Source: Mariniflexile gromovii (GTDB lineage: Bacteria > Bacteroidota > Bacteroidia > Flavobacteriales > Flavobacteriaceae). From it: a stretch of DNA of 64,000 bases. A program made the position numbers and the translations under genes. This document shows positions 42,628 through 52,700 of this stretch, one piece after another. The stretch is taken from assembly GCF_017814435.1 (NCBI RefSeq), contig NZ_JAGJCB010000010.1, forward strand, positions 1 through 64,000, given 5' to 3'. The stretch's first letter is position 1, and each line of letters begins with the position of its first letter. Under the pieces are notes generated by a model that ran no database searches, had not been told where the DNA came from, and was given only the letters and a program-made list of their open reading frames with translations.

Positions 42628-45171
42628 TTAAAAATCTACTCTAAAACTCATATTTGGAGTTAGGCTAAGGGACGTATTGTTAATTTGGATAGTAGATTCT
42701 GAATCGTTTGGGTTTACTTCATAATAACGATTTATTATATTTTTAGTATTCATGAGGTTTAACACACCAACCTTCAAAGAGGCGTTAATGGATTGATAAA
42801 CATTAAACTTATAACTTAACGAGGCATCCAATCGTTTAAATTCATCTAGGTTTTTACTATTAGGTGCCCCATAGTTTACATAGGTTACATTTCCTGATTG
42901 CACAGTCTCATTACCTTCTACAGGTGATGTATAAGGCTGACCAGAACGCCACATTCCACCCACTGATATTTTTAAATTTTCTAAAATATCATAATTAAAA
43001 CCAACAGAAATAGAATGTCTAATATCTACATTATTTGGAAATACTGATGGTGTAAAGGTTTCAAACTTATAATCGTTAATAGAATATGTGTAGCTTACCC
43101 AAGTACTGTATTTATGGCTCGTTTTGTTAGCTAAAAACTCAAGACCTTTTACCGAATAATCTCCAATAGCGTTTATGTATTGAAAATTATTATAAAACCC
43201 TTGATTGCTTGCCGTAATGCCTTCAACTATTTTATAAAATCCAGTGACATCAATATTCAAATTATTTTGATTATAAGCAATTCCAAAAGAAGCTTGTTTA
43301 CTTGTTGAAATAGGAATTGTTTGCTCGTTTGCTAATATCCAACGGCGGTTTTCAACCCCTAAAAAATCATCTTGAAAATCTACAATTTGGGTTGCAGATT
43401 GGTTTTTAAACTCACCTTCTAATTTCGCCGCAAATTGGTTTGATAATTTTTGCCTAATATTCAATCTAGGCTCCACTATGAGCTTTTGAAATTTTTGAAA
43501 ATAATTAGCTCGAACCCCAATTCTAAAAAAGGTTTTATCTTTATTATATTCTGCTTGTGTGTAAAAAGCATGGTTAAGCAACACGTCTTTTTTGGTTCTA
43601 TCATATTCAGGTTTTGTTACAGCAGTTTCATTTAAAATACCCGATTCGTTGAACTGATAGCCATTTAAAAGTGTTAAAAAATCATTGAGTTTATAATAGG
43701 TATTAAACTTGAAACCCGTTTCCAGCACTTCATTGGTTTGGGTTAATAGCTGGTCGGTTTCTATTCTATAATCATTGGCATCTACAGTATATTTTGAATA
43801 GTAAGCAGTAAAATGAGAACTTAATTTTGAATTCCAATCAGCCATCCAATGCCCTCCAAAACCCAGATTTTTTTGAGCCAAATTGCTTGATTTAGATTCC
43901 GTTTCATCATTTTGAGTGATACTTTCTTGATAGTCTAAATTATTATTGATACCAATAACATTAGCTCTAAATTTATGATGTTCATTTAAATCGAACAACA
44001 CTTTTGCCGTGTAATCATAAAAAACAAAATCGGATGTTGTGGATTGGTTTTCTATATTTTCGCTATTGGTTTTTATATCACTATCCTGAAAACTTCTATT
44101 AAAATAATTGTCGTATGTGGGTGTATTAAAAGCATCTGTTATTGATCTTCTACCAGAAATATGTAACTCTAATTTTTTGCTTATGGGAATTTCAAAAAAA
44201 GCATCGGCACTTATCAAATTCATACCTGCGGCACCCGCAAATTTGCCTGACAATTCATTTTTAGTAAACATGTTTATGGTGCTGGAAACCCCATTACTAA
44301 ACTCACTGCTTGTACCGTTTTTAGTTACAACAACCTTATTGGTCAGGTTAGGATTATAAGCTGAAATCAACCCAAAAAAATGACCGGAATGATACATTTT
44401 GATGCCATCCCAAAGCATGAGGTTTTGATCGTTAGTACCACCGCGCACATTAATATTTGCAATACTTTCATTGGTACTTTCAACCCCCGGGAGTATTTGT
44501 ATGGATTGTAAAATGTCCGGTTCAGTTAAACCTGGTAATATCCCGAAATTTTTTGTGTTTAAAACCGTACTACCATCCATTAACTTTTGAAAACCTGTGG
44601 TTAAAAACTTCGTTATTAATACTTGGTTCAAAACTTCCTTATTTTCAATTAAAACAATTTGGTTGCAATGGGCTGTTTCTGAAAAGAATTGTTTTGCTAT
44701 GAATTGCTGACTTTTATACCCTAGATACGAAATAGAAATTACGGCATTTAAAGAAACATCATGTAACTGAAACCTTCCTGTTTCGCTTGTAATGATTCCT
44801 TTTTTTGTATCATTTACAACTACCGAAGCTCCAAATAAGGGATCTTTATTTTCCAAAGCATATACAAATCCGCAAATTGAAATTGTTTTTTCTATAACAG
44901 ATACCGTAATATACCTATCATCCAAAATTTTAAAATTCAGTAACGTTTTAGAATTAAGATAGGCAATGGTTTGTTGTAGGTTAAACTCGGGGTTTGGCTG
45001 CTCTAAAAAAACATTGGAAACATCATCAAACGCATACGAAAACTTGACATCAAACTTTTGCTCTACAGCTGTTATTATTTCCGTAAGAGGCTTTTTAGTG
45101 ACGCTATTTTGAGCAAAACAAACATTAACAACAAATAAAAGTATGTAAATAATGTGTTTCTTAATTTTCAT
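42628..45171 (-). CDS. TonB-dependent receptor with N-terminal signalling domain (transducer type)
   Basis: 847 residues. A signal peptide, then a secretin/TonB short N-terminal (STN-like) domain (about 22-95, VTKKPLTEIITAVEQKFDVKFSYAF), a carboxypeptidase-regulatory-like domain (about 110-190), a plug (about 200-310, with NINVRGGTNDQNLMLWDGIKMYHSGHFFG) and a barrel ending LTPNMSFRVDF. Receptors with this front domain pass a ligand signal to an inner-membrane FecR protein. fecR is immediately upstream and overlaps by 11 bases. There is no SusD partner. Ligand unknown. Confidence 0.92.
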   Translation of the reverse strand: MKIKKHIIYILLFVVNVCFAQNSVTKKPLTEIITAVEQKFDVKFSYAFDDVSNVFLEQPNPEFNLQQTIAYLNSKTLLNFKILDDRYITVSVIEKTISICGFVYALENKDPLFGASVVVNDTKKGIITSETGRFQLHDVSLNAVISISYLGYKSQQFIAKQFFSETAHCNQIVLIENKEVLNQVLITKFLTTGFQKLMDGSTVLNTKNFGILPGLTEPDILQSIQILPGVESTNESIANINVRGGTNDQNLMLWDGIKMYHSGHFFGLISAYNPNLTNKVVVTKNGTSSEFSNGVSSTINMFTKNELSGKFAGAAGMNLISADAFFEIPISKKLELHISGRRSITDAFNTPTYDNYFNRSFQDSDIKTNSENIENQSTTSDFVFYDYTAKVLFDLNEHHKFRANVIGINNNLDYQESITQNDETESKSSNLAQKNLGFGGHWMADWNSKLSSHFTAYYSKYTVDANDYRIETDQLLTQTNEVLETGFKFNTYYKLNDFLTLLNGYQFNESGILNETAVTKPEYDRTKKDVLLNHAFYTQAEYNKDKTFFRIGVRANYFQKFQKLIVEPRLNIRQKLSNQFAAKLEGEFKNQSATQIVDFQDDFLGVENRRWILANEQTIPISTSKQASFGIAYNQNNLNIDVTGFYKIVEGITASNQGFYNNFQYINAIGDYSVKGLEFLANKTSHKYSTWVSYTYSINDYKFETFTPSVFPNNVDIRHSISVGFNYDILENLKISVGGMWRSGQPYTSPVEGNETVQSGNVTYVNYGAPNSKNLDEFKRLDASLSYKFNVYQSINASLKVGVLNLMNTKNIINRYYEVNPNDSESTIQINNTSLSLTPNMSFRVDF

Positions 45172-46072
45172 ATTTATACAACGTAACTTGATTCCCTTCT
45201 ATTCTATAACTTAATTTTAAAGGTATAGTGATTGATTGCAAAGCTATGTTTTTATCTTTATGTGTAAAAGTTCCTGTGAATAGTTGTGATGTATCAACGG
45301 AATCAAAAGACACTTTTAAATCATACTGTCTTTCAAGTTCGTTTACGACTTGGCTTAAAGGAATTTTATCAAAACTTGTTTCATCCTGTAACCACGATGG
45401 ATTTTGGGCATTAAAATCGGCAACAGTTTCAATAGTACCATTTACCACTCTAAATGTTTTTCCCTTAGGAAGTTTAACCGTTTCGTTATTAAAAGTAACG
45501 CTTACCAAACCTTCATAACATTGTACTTCAAAATAATTATCGCGTTCTTTTACATTAAATTGAGTCCCTAAAACCTGAACGGTTCCCGCAGTTGTTGTAA
45601 CAGTAAACTTTTTACCTTTGCTCACCTTAAAAAAGGCTTCACCATCTAATTCTAGGTTTCGCTTATTTTTCCACGTTTTTTTGTTGTAATTCAATTTTGA
45701 TGAAGCGTTTAAAATAACTTCAGAATTATCCGGCAAGGTCAAGGTTTCGTTCTGTGCTATTTGGGTTTCAAAAGCCATGTTGTTATTAAAAAACAAGAAA
45801 TATGAAGAGGTAAGCATCACTACCAAAACAGCAGCTACTTTCATAAAAGTTTTAAAATTAAGCGGAATCACTTTAGGTTCGTTTTTAGTAAGCTTTCTTT
45901 CTTTAAAAGCTGCTAATGCTTTTTGCGCATCTACTTGAGGCGCTTGCATTTGTTTGGCATAAAAAGCTATTTTCTCTAGAGTATTATTATCTTCAGATTG
46001 TTTTAATTCTTTAATATCTTGCTCCGAAAGCTCGTTATCAAACCACTTTAATATGTTGTTTTCGTTTTTCAT
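45161..46072 (-). CDS. FecR family anti-sigma / sigma regulator
   Basis: 303 residues. A short cytoplasmic N-terminal anti-sigma segment (KWFDNELSEQDIKEL), one membrane span (about residues 75-93, FMKVAAVLVVMLTSSYFLFF), then the FecR periplasmic domain (TLTLPDNSEVILNASSKLNYN, ELDGEAFFKVSKGKKFTVTTTAGTVQVLGTQFNVK) and a C-terminal DUF4974-like part. It carries the outer membrane signal to the ECF sigma factor. It has its own copy of the regulon promoter 21 bases upstream. Confidence 0.93.
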   Translation of the reverse strand: MKNENNILKWFDNELSEQDIKELKQSEDNNTLEKIAFYAKQMQAPQVDAQKALAAFKERKLTKNEPKVIPLNFKTFMKVAAVLVVMLTSSYFLFFNNNMAFETQIAQNETLTLPDNSEVILNASSKLNYNKKTWKNKRNLELDGEAFFKVSKGKKFTVTTTAGTVQVLGTQFNVKERDNYFEVQCYEGLVSVTFNNETVKLPKGKTFRVVNGTIETVADFNAQNPSWLQDETSFDKIPLSQVVNELERQYDLKVSFDSVDTSQLFTGTFTHKDKNIALQSITIPLKLSYRIEGNQVTLYKYEN

Positions 46073-46092
46073 TTTATTAACCTTTTCAACTT

Positions 46093-46120
46093 TAAGACAA
46101 CTTCAAATATTTTTACCCTA
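46093..46120 (-). promoter_or_regulatory. ECF promoter copy D, for fecR and the TonB receptor
   Basis: TAGGGTAAAAA, 8 bases, GTTGTCTTA on the minus strand. Identical in both blocks and in spacing to copies A, B and C. It lies between the sigma factor and fecR genes. Confidence 0.8.
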
Positions 46121-46130
46121 CCCTTTATTA

Positions 46131-46195
46131 AAAAATTCCAATAAACAAAATTCCAAATTCCAATAAAAAACAAGCATAGGCTTTGGAATTAAACC
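46131..46195. repeat. Inverted AATTCCAA-type repeat element (second copy)
   Basis: AATTCCAA words in the left arm and TTTGGAATT in the right arm around an AAGCATA centre, as at 22287-22363. Located just 3' of the sigma factor gene. Confidence 0.6.
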
Positions 46196-46203
46196 AAAAA
46201 AAA

Positions 46204-46713
46204 TTAAATATTTTCTATATGTTCCCGTAAAATTTGTAATGCTCCAGACATTCTTTTTTCTACAGCCTTTTGAGAAATATCCAATAATTCGGCTATTTCT
46301 CTATACTTCTTACCTTCTATTCTATTTAATAAAAATACTTCCCGTTGTGCATCAGACAATAGAGAAATGGCTTGTTGAAGTTTCTTTTTAAATTCTTCTT
46401 CTTCTAAAATATAATCAGGGCTTTCATTTGTTTTATCCAAATAAGGAGTTGCCTTCGCATACTCCATAACAACCTTATTATGTTTAATAGTATTAAGAAA
46501 CAAATTATTTATTGTAGTAAACAAATAAGTTTTGGCTTTTGTAAAATCTATTTTGGAGCAGTTCACCCAGATTTTAGAAAAGGCATCCTGTACAAAATCC
46601 AAAGCACCATCTTTGTCACCACATTTATAAAAAGCAAAATTACTTGCGGATTGTACGTGCTCTAGGTAAAAATTATTGAAGTAGGTTTCTTCGCAAAGTT
46701 TATTCTCATTCAT
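46204..46713 (-). CDS. ECF RNA polymerase sigma factor (FecI-like)
   Basis: 169 residues. Region 2 with DGALDFVQDAFSKIWVNCSKI and AKTYLFTTINNLFLNTIKHNK, then region 4 with LSDAQREVFLLNRIEGKKYREIAELLDISQKAVEKRMSGALQILREHI. It directs RNA polymerase to target promoters when released by FecR. The likely target sequence occurs four times around it (see 46093, 46762, 46926, 49701). No copy faces this gene itself. Confidence 0.94.
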   Translation of the reverse strand: MNENKLCEETYFNNFYLEHVQSASNFAFYKCGDKDGALDFVQDAFSKIWVNCSKIDFTKAKTYLFTTINNLFLNTIKHNKVVMEYAKATPYLDKTNESPDYILEEEEFKKKLQQAISLLSDAQREVFLLNRIEGKKYREIAELLDISQKAVEKRMSGALQILREHIENI

Positions 46714-46761
46714 TTATATGGTTTTTTTTGAGGCTGTAATATAAAAAGACTTTCACAAAAG

Positions 46762-46789
46762 TAGGGTAAAAATATTTTAAGTTGTCTTA
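46762..46789 (+). promoter_or_regulatory. ECF promoter copy A, for the 35-residue ORF
   Basis: TAGGGTAAAAA, 8 bases, GTTGTCTTA. It points away from the sigma factor gene and ends 27 bases before the ATG at 46817. Confidence 0.8.
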
Positions 46790-46816
46790 ACCATAAGATA
46801 ACTTTAGTAGTTAAAC

Positions 46817-46924
46817 ATGAACAACTCTATTTATAAAATTGTTAAAAATATTACTATAATACTTTTAACTTCATCTATTTTAGCCGTTGTTTTGTTAAAC
46901 ATAGAAATAATTTTTAAAAATTAG
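46817..46924 (+). CDS. Small single-span membrane peptide (35 residues)
   Basis: The frame reads MNNSIYKIVKNITIILLTSS, then a further hydrophobic stretch (ILAVVLLNIEIIF) and ends KN. It has a basic front and one long membrane helix, with no motif I recognise. It lies between two copies of the ECF promoter motif. Copy A is correctly placed to drive it, and copy B begins one base after its stop codon. The position argues for a real gene, perhaps a regulator of the sigma/FecR/receptor system, but there is no direct proof of translation. Confidence 0.55.
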   Translation: MNNSIYKIVKNITIILLTSSILAVVLLNIEIIFKN

Positions 46925-46925
46925 G

Positions 46926-46953
46926 TAGGGTAAAAATAAATAGGGTTGTCTTA
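46926..46953 (+). promoter_or_regulatory. ECF promoter copy B, for the lipoprotein gene
   Basis: TAGGGTAAAAA, 8 bases, GTTGTCTTA, ending 60 bases before the ATG at 47014. Confidence 0.8.
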
Positions 46954-47013
46954 CTTACACAAAGGCGAAAAGAATCGCTATGAAAAAGAAAATTTAAACA
47001 AAAAATTATTATC

Positions 47014-48057
47014 ATGAAAAATTTAAAATTTATTACAAGTTTATTTTTAACAGCATTGTTAACATTAACATCTTGTCAGGATGAAATAGATTCAGAAAAT
47101 GGGCAAAACCCAAATACAAATAACTCCGAATCTCAAACCGCAAGTAACTTAGAGCGCACTTCTATGTACGATGGAAGTTTTGACGACTTTTTAGACGGCA
47201 CTTCTTGTTCCTCTATATTATTACCTGTTGTAGCAACAGTAAATGGACAACAAGTAAGCATTATATCGCAATCGGACTACCAACTTGTTTTAAACATTTT
47301 GGGTCAGTTTACAAATGATAACGATACTGTTACACTACAATTCCCATTAAGTGTTAGATTAAGTAATTACACCGAAGTTATAGTTGCAAACCAAGGAGAA
47401 TATGACGCTATTATTGACGCCTGCGAAACTGCTGAAAATACTGGAAAAGATGCTATTTCTTGTTTAGATATAGATTTCCCAATTACAATTTTAACCTACA
47501 GTCTAAACTTAGAACAAACAGGTAGTTTAGTTATTCAATCAGAGCAACAATTGTATGCGTATATGAACAATATGGGCAATACAGAATTATTCTCTGTAAA
47601 ATACCCTATAACAGCTACATTATCAAACAACTCAACAGTAACGCTTACTAGCGATTTGGATTTACAAGCAAGTATTGAAGATTGTTTAGATACTGAAGAT
47701 GCTGAAGAAGAAGCTGAAGAAGAAGCTAAAAATCTGGAAACTATTTTAGTGAATGGTGCTTTCAAAGTACAAACTTTTATAAATGCAGGAGTAAACAAAG
47801 CTTCAGATTATGCTAATTATACTATAGATTTTGCAAACGATAAAACTTGTACCGCAATACATTCAACTTTAAGTGCCGTACAAGGAACATACAATGTTAC
47901 CTCAGAAACAGAAGTATATTTAAACCTAACTTTTGCAGGGAACGCTACTTTTAACTTATTAAATAACAAATGGGAAGTAACTAGCTTTAGTAACACATCC
48001 ATTTCATTAAAAAGTACTGCAAACGCTGCAATAACATTAGTTTTGACCCAAATTTAG
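47014..48057 (+). CDS. Lipoprotein with a duplicated Cys-bounded domain
   Basis: 347 residues. Lipobox LTSC at about residues 18-21. Two similar modules of about 75 residues follow: the first from CSSILLPVVATVNGQQVSII to IIDAC, the second from CLDIDFPITILTYSLNLEQ to IEDC. Each starts and ends with Cys, and each has a PLSVRLSNYTEV / PITATLSNNSTV strand. Then come an acidic stretch (about 225-240) and a C-terminal beta domain with one Cys. Family not recognised by name. It is preceded by an ECF promoter, so it is probably made when the neighbouring sigma factor is active. Confidence 0.8.
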   Translation: MKNLKFITSLFLTALLTLTSCQDEIDSENGQNPNTNNSESQTASNLERTSMYDGSFDDFLDGTSCSSILLPVVATVNGQQVSIISQSDYQLVLNILGQFTNDNDTVTLQFPLSVRLSNYTEVIVANQGEYDAIIDACETAENTGKDAISCLDIDFPITILTYSLNLEQTGSLVIQSEQQLYAYMNNMGNTELFSVKYPITATLSNNSTVTLTSDLDLQASIEDCLDTEDAEEEAEEEAKNLETILVNGAFKVQTFINAGVNKASDYANYTIDFANDKTCTAIHSTLSAVQGTYNVTSETEVYLNLTFAGNATFNLLNNKWEVTSFSNTSISLKSTANAAITLVLTQI

Positions 48058-48101
48058 TATCTACATAATTGTTGGTTGGTTACCAATTATGTTTATGGTG
48101 A

Positions 48102-48134
48102 AACGGCTGTTGGTTTGTCCAACAGTCGTTTTTA
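48102..48134 (+). terminator. Terminator between lipoprotein and metalloprotease genes
   Basis: AACGGCTGTTGG / CCAACAGTCGTT stem (one G-T pair) with T5. A second hairpin (ATAATTG / CAATTAT) precedes it at 48065-48090. The metalloprotease gene has no visible promoter of its own, so some read-through is likely. Confidence 0.7.
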
Positions 48135-48147
48135 AAAAAAATAAAAG

Positions 48148-48915
48148 ATGAAAAAAATAATAACAATGCTATTGGTTCTTGGTTTTTTAGTTTCTTGTTC
48201 AAAAGAAGATCCTACCGAAACCAAAAATGAAAACACAAAATCAGCAAACCAAAAAGGGACTGGAAGTTCTTCAAACGATTTACTTTCAGACAACATCTTT
48301 AAAAGTATGATAATTGAATTGGTTTACGTTGAAGGTTTTGAGCCTAGTCAAAATAGCATCAATAATTTTTTAAATTTTTTAAATGCCAGAACTTTTAAAC
48401 CAAACGGTATTACCGTTGAAAAAAGAGCCATTGCTTCTCCGGGAAACGCCCCTTATTCCAACCAAGAAATAATTGACATAGAAGACGCAAACAGAACTAA
48501 ATACAACACAAACAATCAAATAGCTGTGTGGGCATTTTTTGCCGATGGTGAATCTGCCAGCAATACCGATACCAATATTGTATTAGGAACAGCATATAGA
48601 AATACATCGTTTGTAATTTACGAAGCTACCATTCAAGATTTAAGTAACAGCCCATTTGAACCAAACCGAAATGTTTTAGAAACTACGGTAATAACCCATG
48701 AATTTGGGCATATTTTAGGGCTTACAAATTTAGGGGCAGCTATGGTTGATAATCATGAAGATACCGAACATGCTAAACATTGTAATGTTGAAAGTTGCCT
48801 TATGTATTGGGCTGCCGAAAGTGGCTCTGGATTAAGCAACTTAATGGGATCGAATTCAGCACCTCAACTAGACGCCCAATGTATTGCCGATTTACAGGCA
48901 AATGGCGGCAAATAA
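48148..48915 (+). CDS. Metzincin-like zinc metalloprotease lipoprotein
   Basis: 255 residues. Lipobox LVSC at about residues 14-17. The zinc site ITHEFGHILGLTNLG gives HExxHxxGL, with a further His/Glu in VDNHED and a possible Met-turn in CNVESCLMYW. This makes an exported, membrane-anchored protease. Substrate unknown. It lies between two genes of the ECF locus and is followed 31 bases later by an outer membrane barrel gene. Confidence 0.85.
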   Translation: MKKIITMLLVLGFLVSCSKEDPTETKNENTKSANQKGTGSSSNDLLSDNIFKSMIIELVYVEGFEPSQNSINNFLNFLNARTFKPNGITVEKRAIASPGNAPYSNQEIIDIEDANRTKYNTNNQIAVWAFFADGESASNTDTNIVLGTAYRNTSFVIYEATIQDLSNSPFEPNRNVLETTVITHEFGHILGLTNLGAAMVDNHEDTEHAKHCNVESCLMYWAAESGSGLSNLMGSNSAPQLDAQCIADLQANGGK

Positions 48916-48945
48916 CTAATGTATAACCAAAACAAATTATCAAAA

Positions 48946-49524
48946 ATGAAAACAATTTTTAAAATCTTATTCATTGCAACTATTGCATTCTCTTCCAATG
49001 CGCAAACCCTTAAATCGAATACAGGACTTAAAGGCGGTTACAATTTGGCTGCTGTAAGTTTTGATGGTGAAACCGAAACCGGACAAAGACATTCCTTTCA
49101 TATTGGTTTTTATGGCGAATCATTTTTATCAGAAAGTGTGGTACTACAAGTAGAATTGCTTTACTCGCAACAAGGGTATGAGTTAAAGGATAACAGCGGA
49201 ACATTCACCCAAAAGCTAGATTACATCAACCTTCCTTTGATGCTAAAAATATATCCAGATGAAGCCTTCTTTTTAGAAGCAGGCCCACAAGTTGGTTTAG
49301 CAGTCTCTCACAAGGAAGAGTTTGATAGTAATTTTGGTTTATTTGACACCTCACAAGAATTCGATCCTGAAAGTTTTGATTGGGGTATAAACTTTGGTGC
49401 TGGTTTTAAAACCGAATCTGGTATTACATTAGGTGCTCGATACCATTTAGGAAAAGGAAGCATTTATGATGAAGGAAATCCTAAAAACCGTGTTTGGCAA
49501 TTTTATATTGGGTTTGATTTTTAG
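48946..49524 (+). CDS. Outer membrane beta-barrel protein (porin-like, PorT/OmpX type)
   Basis: 192 residues from the ATG at 48946, which places the signal peptide (MKTIFKILFIATIAFSSNAQ) at the N-terminus; an earlier ATG at 48919 would add nine residues. Alternating strands such as TGLKGGYNLAAVSF, SVVLQVELLYSQQGYEL, YINLPLMLKIYP and a final WQFYIGFDF show an eight-stranded barrel. Function unknown. Confidence 0.85.
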   Translation: MKTIFKILFIATIAFSSNAQTLKSNTGLKGGYNLAAVSFDGETETGQRHSFHIGFYGESFLSESVVLQVELLYSQQGYELKDNSGTFTQKLDYINLPLMLKIYPDEAFFLEAGPQVGLAVSHKEEFDSNFGLFDTSQEFDPESFDWGINFGAGFKTESGITLGARYHLGKGSIYDEGNPKNRVWQFYIGFDF

Positions 49525-49588
49525 TTGTTAAAAAGAAAATCATCTTTAACAATTCCTATTGATTGTCTTAAAAGTCAATAATGAATTA

Positions 49589-49616
49589 TTTTGTCGCATT
49601 GAGCGCAGTCGAAATG
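49589..49616. repeat. REP-like dispersed element (TGAGCGCAGTCGAAA type), second copy
   Basis: Reverse complement of the element at 34646-34671, with the shared core TTGAGCGCAGTCGAAA. Confidence 0.6.
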
Positions 49617-49700
49617 CATAGAAAATCAAATTATGAACGTTTTCGTATGCGCTAAAACTGACAGTATTCAAGAATTTTTTACAGAAGATTTAAAATTAAG

Positions 49701-49728
49701 TAGGGTAAAAAGTATTTGAGTTGTCTTA
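49701..49728 (+). promoter_or_regulatory. ECF promoter copy C, for the His-rich protein gene
   Basis: TAGGGTAAAAA, 8 bases, GTTGTCTTA, ending 39 bases before the ATG at 49768. It is about 3 kb from the sigma factor gene. Confidence 0.8.
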
Positions 49729-49767
49729 TTAATGAAAACGAGTTAATAAAACATTAAAATAAAAATT

Positions 49768-50226
49768 ATGAAATCGATAAAACCAATAGTATTTCTTATA
49801 GTATTAAATATTTCATATTTAGCGAACGCACAGGATACTGAAATATCAAATAAGACCTCCATTGATAAAGAATCATATTATCAAAAAAGAGCTGAAGAAG
49901 ATGCTAAATTTGAACAACAATTTAGTGCAAAAACCAAGGCTGAAGAAGAAAGTTTTTGGGAAGATCAAAAAAGCTACGAAGAGAACTTGAAAAAAAATGA
50001 TAAAAAAGCCTACAAAGCCTACATGAAAGGTAAAAAAGACGCCTACGCCAATCATTATGAAGACTGCAACCACCATTGCCACCATAGTGATTATTACTAT
50101 CATCATGCATCATTTTATTATTACAGATATGATGGATACCATTATGAAAGATACCCTAGAAACAGAAGCTCTATGAGTACAAATGTTAGAGTTAGCACAC
50201 CAAGTGTAAGATTAGGGTTGTTCTAA
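49768..50226 (+). CDS. Exported His- and Tyr-rich protein of unknown function
   Basis: 152 residues. A signal peptide to about residue 21, then a charged helical part (about 30-90, rich in Lys and Glu), then a cluster HYEDCNHHCHHSDYYYHH and more Tyr/His residues (about 91-130), and a short Ser/Val/Arg tail. The His/Cys cluster could bind metal ions (inference). No family recognised. Its promoter is a copy of the ECF motif, so it belongs to the regulon of the nearby FecI-like factor. Confidence 0.78.
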   Translation: MKSIKPIVFLIVLNISYLANAQDTEISNKTSIDKESYYQKRAEEDAKFEQQFSAKTKAEEESFWEDQKSYEENLKKNDKKAYKAYMKGKKDAYANHYEDCNHHCHHSDYYYHHASFYYYRYDGYHYERYPRNRSSMSTNVRVSTPSVRLGLF

Positions 50227-50272
50227 TTACCTCATCTTAAATTATACCTTTTTTGCCCCAATTATTTCCCAA

Positions 50273-50310
50273 AAAAAATAGGCTGTCTAAAATTTAGACA
50301 GCCTATTTTT
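50273..50310. terminator. Bidirectional terminator between the His-rich gene and gyrB
   Basis: A long perfect stem AATAGGCTGTCTAAA / TTTAGACAGCCTATT with A and T runs, between convergent genes. Confidence 0.88.
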
Positions 50311-50326
50311 GTTAACCGAAACTTTT

Positions 50327-52294
<1,968 letters not shown>

Positions 52295-52324
52295 TTAATT
52301 TCTAAGTTTTACCGCATAAAAAAA

Positions 52325-52340
52325 GATGCCTTTTTGCATC
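52325..52340 (-). promoter_or_regulatory. Small hairpin with T-run in the gyrB leader
   Basis: GATGC / GCATC with a 6-base loop, followed in the gyrB direction by seven T residues. It would sit within the first bases of the gyrB transcript. It may be a weak pause or attenuation site, or have no role. Confidence 0.35.
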
Positions 52341-52354
52341 CTTCTGAATACAAA

Positions 52355-52362
52355 CAAATATA
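52355..52362 (-). promoter_or_regulatory. Promoter -7 element of gyrB
   Basis: TATATTTG on the minus strand, giving a leader of about 70 bases. Confidence 0.5.
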
Positions 52363-52700
52363 CAAAAATATCAGCCTTTTAAAAAGCATTTCATCGACTC
52401 ATTTATATAATTATCAACATTTGTTAATTACTCAAAAGTGTCTTAAATTGCCTAAAAAGCGCCTTAAAATTGATTTTGGATTGGTTTTTTCGCTTTTAAA
52501 ATCCACAAAAACACAAAGTGCCTTAAAACTTAAATTTTTGGGTTTTTAATGATTTGATAAATAGAATATTTCACCTACAAAACACTTTAAAAGTAAATTT
52601 ATTAGGGTTTTCCCTAAGCTTTAATTTCTATGTTTTTCCCTTAAAAAAAACGTATTCTCGAAAAGTAATTTAGCATTATAACTTTTAAACGCTATTAATC

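Noticed and set aside
46714-46761. A copy of the ECF motif driving the sigma factor gene
   Set aside because: The minus strand here has neither block of the motif; copy A points the other way.
49873-50106. Hydrophobic minus-strand frame opposite the His-rich protein
   Set aside because: Antisense shadow of Lys/Tyr/His codons; the plus-strand gene has a signal peptide and a promoter.
52334-52549. 71-codon plus-strand frame in front of gyrB
   Set aside because: It lies over the gyrB promoter on the opposite strand, has no family resemblance and a codon pattern unlike neighbours; chance frame.
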